Positions 14,401-17,161 of a DNA stretch of 17,161 bases are shown piece by piece. Source of the DNA: an uncultured bacterium. Its GTDB lineage: Bacteria > Bacteroidota > Bacteroidia > Bacteroidales > Bacteroidaceae. Position 1 is the first letter of the stretch. Every line of letters starts with the position of its first letter. The stretch lies in assembly GCA_905214795.1 (NCBI GenBank), contig CAJMNM010000042.1, positions 1 to 17,161 on the forward strand, written 5' to 3'. Position numbers and translations under genes: made by a program. Under the pieces are notes generated by a model. The model worked only from the letters and a program-made list of their open reading frames with translations, was not told the DNA's origin and did not search any database.

Positions 14401-16905
14401 ATATATCAGATTCGTTCTGAATTGCCAATAGGTAAATATGTATTTGAAGCCTCTGCTTTCAAGGGTGCGGCTGGCGGAAACATAGAATTGTTTGCTAACT
14501 CAGAGGTAACTCCTGTGGTTTCTGTAAACAAATTCAAACGTTGCAGTGTGGCTGTTGAACTGACAGACAGTGTATTGGCTCTAGGTCTGAAGTCAACTTT
14601 AGGCAATGCCTGTCAATGGGTAGGTATGGCTGATGTGAACTTGATCTATTATAGTCCGTTGTATCTGTTGAAGGAAAAGCTGGCTGAGGTGGCTTCTCTG
14701 ACATATGGTACGGATGAGGATGGCGCGCTCGAGGCTGCCAAAGCTGCTGCGACAGCATGTCTTGCCGAGGGTACAGCGTTGGAAAGAATGAAGGCATATG
14801 ATGAGTTGGTTAAGGCGGCGGATGCTTATTGTCTGGCCAATGCTTCCGCAGAACATCCGTATGATATGACTTCTGTAGTGAGCAATGCGGATTTCAGTAC
14901 ATATAGTATGTCGGGCTGGACACTTTCCGGTGATCAGGTTTCTGGTTATGCTGATGGAACCATTGAGTTCTATAAGAAGCAGTTTGATTTGAAACAGGAA
15001 ATTACAGGTCTGCCGGCCGGTGATTACAAAATCAGTTTACAGGCAAGAAGTGATAAGGGTGCCGAGAATAAATCTTTTGTGTTGTATGCGTCGGCCGGAG
15101 CTGTGTCATCTTCAAAAGAAGTTGAGGCTGTAACACGTGCCGAAGGAACAGATCAGACACAACATCTGCAGCAGAATGCTGATGATTTGAACGCCAATCC
15201 GGATGAGTCTGTTGTAAGTGTAATAATGTCAGTGGCAGAGGGAACTTTAACTATTGGTGCTAAATGTACAGACAATACGATGTGGTGTGTACTGAATGGC
15301 ATGAAGTTGGAGTATCTGGGGGTATCAGAAGAAGGATTAATGGCAAACTGGCAGAAGCAGGTTGAGGCTGCCAATGCCTTTGATTTGACAACAATACCGG
15401 CCGGAATTGCAAATCAGTTGAATGAGGCCAAAAAGGTAGATGTGAGCGGAATGTCAACAGAAGAATTGACCGTAGCTCTTTCAAATCTGGTAGCAGCTCT
15501 TACCACAGCAGAAAATGCAGTGGCACCTTATAAAGAATTTAATGCAATAAAAGACGTTTGTCAGGAGATTGCTGATAATTCTGTTCCAAAGACAGCATTA
15601 GGTCTTACTCAGTTCAAGAGAACAATAGAAACAAACATTAATACGGTTGAAACGACATTGGTGGCTGAAGATATAAAGACGGCTTATACGGCTATGGAAA
15701 AGGCACGCCAGTCTTATTGTAAAACTTCTACTCCTATCAATGGTATATCATATGACATGACTTATTGCATCGTCAATCCGTCTGGTCAGCTGACAACAGG
15801 ATGGGTTAATGACGGAGCCGGTAATTTCGGTCCTATAAATAATCCGGCTCAGAATGGCGAGTATCAGGGTGATATATTCTTTGAGAAGTGGGATGTTAAG
15901 GGCTACGAGTTTAAAAATGGCGCTCGTCCTATATATCAGACCATAACTTCAATGCCGGCCGGTAGATATAGTTTGACTGCTGCTGCATTCCGTGTTAACC
16001 AGGAGGGGGCGGGAAGCGTTCCGGAGGATGGAATCAGTTTGTATTTCAATGACGGACGTACTCATGTAACCTCAAATGTACTGAACTATTATACAGTGGA
16101 AGGTTATGTAAATGATAAGTCCGCAGAGTTTGGTTTTATTTCCGGTGAAACAAATACTGCAAACTGGGTAGGTCTGGCTGATGTGTCTTTGGTATTTTAT
16201 GGCGTGGATACGATTATGGTCAGCGAAAATGATGCCCAGTTAACAGTAGAAAATAATAAGTATGGTTATGTAGATATTGAGCAGGAACTGACTGCGGCTC
16301 ATTGGAATATAGTTTGTCTGCCGTTTGATCTGGCTTCGTCAGATGTGAGAAAGGTATTTGCTGAAGTACAGGAACTTTCTGCCCTCCAGGTTGATGGCGA
16401 TCAGGTCAATCTGATGTTTGAAAAAACGAGAACTATGACGGCAGGTGTACCTTATCTGGTTAAGGTTGATGCCACTGCAAATAATTGGACGATCGAAGGC
16501 GCGACATTCCGTACAGAAACACTTCCTAACGGTGTGGTTACTGTTACAGACGGAGATGTATCCGCTAAATTGAAAGGTGTTTATGGTAAGACCGTTCTGA
16601 GTGGAGACAATAATTATCTGTTTGGTTGGAATATATTTAATAAGGCCGATATGGGAGAAACCATTAATGCATTTAGAGCTTATGTAGAGTTGGAAGGTGC
16701 GACACCGCAAACTTTGAACATCTATATAGATGGTGAGTTGACTCCTGTTAGTGACGTGATAGCCGATTCGGATAATAGCTTGGTTGATGTTTATACATTA
16801 AGTGGAACTTGTGTGAAACATGCGGTTAAGAAAGATGAAGCTAGAAAAGGTCTGAAGCCCGGTATTTACATTGTCAATGGTCAGAAGGTAAAAGTTATGA
16901 GGTAA
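11449..16905 (+). CDS. Giant secreted alginate-lyase-family protein (polysaccharide lyase) with Ig-like and four beta-sandwich modules
   Basis: 1818 residues. Signal peptide 1-21 (cleavage at VNA-Q). About 25-425 matches the alginate-lyase superfamily (PF05426 type; PL38-like is my best guess). Hallmarks: FVHPGLLHSEEDFENVKARI, a YHYHSNWGQGNA segment (H199, H201, N203, W204), ESGRDQGHAMAALGLM (Y278 upstream, R285, H289), and GGGSYGNNSGGYDHTGFG near the domain end. Such enzymes cleave uronate-containing polymers by beta-elimination; alginate, glucuronan or another uronan cannot be told apart here. About 440-625 are two Ig/PKD-like domains. Four modules related to those of the 8043-11132 protein follow at about 627-790, 911-1069, 1136-1290 and 1431-1585, joined by helical linkers. 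About 1600-1818 is the shared C-terminal module (HWNIVCLPFDL, GVPYLVKV, ending GIYIVNGQKVKVMR). A bare lyase of this family is a quarter of this size. No promoter match stands out in 11376-11448. Confidence 0.88.
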   Translation: MKKKYVFAACCLFTSWVNVNAQGSFVHPGLLHSEEDFENVKARIAANDPITVQSMEALRTAPPVNGNWGGNWAVNETIIRGVSGDNYMNAYRNAARAYDCALLWKITGEEHYGDIAIDILNAYPIYNKGLGGNTNVSLIPGFIGYQFLNAAEIMRDYSKWKAEDIEVFKQYMIDIWFTTAQDFLERRHDTVVREGNWYHYHSNWGQGNALFCISLGVFCDLPDIYNYGMYWLKEGPGNESLYVGPTHPLTNGLGLCGYGWGQLPWFHKDERGPLGYLYQTQESGRDQGHAMAALGLMSYGLQTAFNQGDNAFCNLNNSLVEGEAGSAMVAGAAEYVAMFNSMDNSIPEEAEIIASIPYKTNWWMTGLNWTGQGQHRPIWQLFINHYQNRMGIPMQYCTKMENKLGFERGGGSYGNNSGGYDHTGFGSLMHNDEPVTADKVPSLLFPVITINGKDIRRYAEYKDIEPGTVVMLSANLPEGETDTGNWQWEDGVTGNNRQITVNKSGIYRLHYTNANGVKSTQMFCLSMRGEGLKGTLTANVTYNGISKGDIETLEVGMGATVAVSTSYSNWNYIESEKWYDENGEEIGTGGTYTYKLNDTNDHKLIFRLTNQSGVVLEKTVNLKYNDKDVTHTMPDPYCEDVTKWNCTTDALKRKTTTITGLSGAYLSIERPSSQDDLKYWGLDAFTLSQQMTGLKPGKYEIGANIVATQNGKTGAESKSYVKDVYFYAGHVHEAVSSQADAAENVKVTVWVGEDGTLTYGVTNKTNQNHGYSFNGMNLMAMDNYSLIYLGEESLAEDFAALRDEAQQVKEGDVPAVFYNALQTALATTEPTLSAIIALQNALADVRVVQERYADFNAKYSLISTYIKENDVNDATLNAALKDYADAASVEDFYASYEKMVQAWNAYLPSAMAGVDVSSVLQNVELQSSPSDVMYDNDSHWLTAAEGGNFRVFGIDGSDANRGDAVGDNMIERFCTANFIANQRLIYQIRSELPIGKYVFEASAFKGAAGGNIELFANSEVTPVVSVNKFKRCSVAVELTDSVLALGLKSTLGNACQWVGMADVNLIYYSPLYLLKEKLAEVASLTYGTDEDGALEAAKAAATACLAEGTALERMKAYDELVKAADAYCLANASAEHPYDMTSVVSNADFSTYSMSGWTLSGDQVSGYADGTIEFYKKQFDLKQEITGLPAGDYKISLQARSDKGAENKSFVLYASAGAVSSSKEVEAVTRAEGTDQTQHLQQNADDLNANPDESVVSVIMSVAEGTLTIGAKCTDNTMWCVLNGMKLEYLGVSEEGLMANWQKQVEAANAFDLTTIPAGIANQLNEAKKVDVSGMSTEELTVALSNLVAALTTAENAVAPYKEFNAIKDVCQEIADNSVPKTALGLTQFKRTIETNINTVETTLVAEDIKTAYTAMEKARQSYCKTSTPINGISYDMTYCIVNPSGQLTTGWVNDGAGNFGPINNPAQNGEYQGDIFFEKWDVKGYEFKNGARPIYQTITSMPAGRYSLTAAAFRVNQEGAGSVPEDGISLYFNDGRTHVTSNVLNYYTVEGYVNDKSAEFGFISGETNTANWVGLADVSLVFYGVDTIMVSENDAQLTVENNKYGYVDIEQELTAAHWNIVCLPFDLASSDVRKVFAEVQELSALQVDGDQVNLMFEKTRTMTAGVPYLVKVDATANNWTIEGATFRTETLPNGVVTVTDGDVSAKLKGVYGKTVLSGDNNYLFGWNIFNKADMGETINAFRAYVELEGATPQTLNIYIDGELTPVSDVIADSDNSLVDVYTLSGTCVKHAVKKDEARKGLKPGIYIVNGQKVKVMR

Positions 16906-16946
16906 TAAAAATAAAGTTTTTTGGTTATATTAGTGTTAATGAATGT

Positions 16947-16986
16947 CTGCCCGTCGCATGCTTGTCATGTGGCGGGTGGATTTTTT
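16947..16986 (+). terminator. Rho-independent terminator of the lyase gene
   Basis: CCCGTCGCATG (16950-16960), loop CTTGT, and CATGTGGCGGG (16966-16976) form an 11-bp stem with two G-U pairs; wobble pairs can extend it outward. TTTTTT follows at 16981-16986, with a second T-run soon after. It is 45 bases past the stop codon and is the clearest terminator in the window. Confidence 0.88.
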
Positions 16987-16994
16987 ATGTTTTT

Positions 16995-17003
16995 TGGGGG
17001 TAA
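16995..17003 (+). promoter_or_regulatory. GGGGGTA box in the downstream intergenic region
   Basis: TGGGGGTAA resembles the AGGGGGTAT box at 3094-3102 and the paired TAGGGGTAT boxes at 7739-7774. It lies in the promoter region of whatever gene follows the right edge. One nine-base match is weak on its own; its value is the recurrence upstream of three units. Confidence 0.3.
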
Positions 17004-17126
17004 AAGTTGACTTTTTATAGGATTGAATATGATAATTGGCCGTATGAGACTATAAAATTCAAAAAAAAGCAGAAAAAAATCAGGGTGTATTTCATTTGCG
17101 TAAAATATATGTTTTTCAACACATTG

Positions 17127-17158
17127 CTTGGATGTTTAGGATAAAATATCTAATTTTG
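17127..17158 (+). promoter_or_regulatory. Promoter for a gene beyond the right edge
   Basis: CTTG (17127-17130), 20 bases, then TAATTTTG (17151-17158) matches the Bacteroidota consensus in the whole -7 element and three of four -33 bases, with correct spacing. It comes after a strong terminator, so a new rightward unit most likely begins just outside the window. The remaining bases 17004-17126 are AT-rich without another recognised element. Confidence 0.6.
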
Positions 17159-17161
17159 GAG

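Overview
The window looks like chromosomal DNA of a gut-type Bacteroidales (Bacteroides, Phocaeicola, Prevotella or a relative). The evidence is the set of Bacteroidota-type promoters (TTTG, about 20 bp, TAnnTTTG), the absence of clear Shine-Dalgarno sequences, a reporter regulator with beta-propeller repeats, and very large modular secreted proteins ending in GIYIVNGKK-type tails. It reads as a polysaccharide-degradation locus, although no SusC/SusD pair lies inside it. The genus cannot be fixed from sequence alone.

Layout. Bases 1-2821 (minus strand) encode a membrane-spanning regulator. It has the periplasmic propeller, the Y_Y_Y domain, one membrane helix and the AraC-type DNA-binding domain of a hybrid two-component system (HTCS), but no histidine kinase or receiver. 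Its C-terminus runs off the left edge. Upstream of it are two identical 85-bp palindromic repeats in tandem. Each carries a consensus promoter pointing at the regulator. On the plus strand follow a GH146/GH127-type beta-L-arabinofuranosidase (3299-6970), a 1.07-kb gene-free region (6971-8042) with several repeat families and a structured leader, a modular secreted protein with no recognisable enzyme domain (8043-11132), a 58-residue peptide gene (11155-11331), a perfect 32-base palindrome that is probably a terminator, and an 1818-residue protein with an N-terminal alginate-lyase-family domain (11449-16905). A strong terminator and a promoter for an unseen rightward gene complete the window.

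How the parts may work together. The three large proteins have signal peptides and share a C-terminal module of about 200 residues: a W-N/T-x-x-C-[LV]-P-[FV] start and a Por/T9SS-like end. This suggests a common export or surface-attachment route. The second and third also share seven copies of one beta-sandwich module separated by helical linkers. The two enzymes point to arabinose- and uronate-containing polysaccharide, plausibly plant cell wall; the modular protein may bind the same material. The kinase-less regulator is the obvious candidate controller. GGGGTA boxes occur in the promoter regions of the plus-strand units and are candidate operators, but the link is inferred.

Most unusual elements: the kinase-less HTCS-like regulator, the duplicated promoter-bearing palindrome, the 22-bp-phased ACGGTTACG array at 7255-7393, the short peptide gene, and the shared C-terminal modules.
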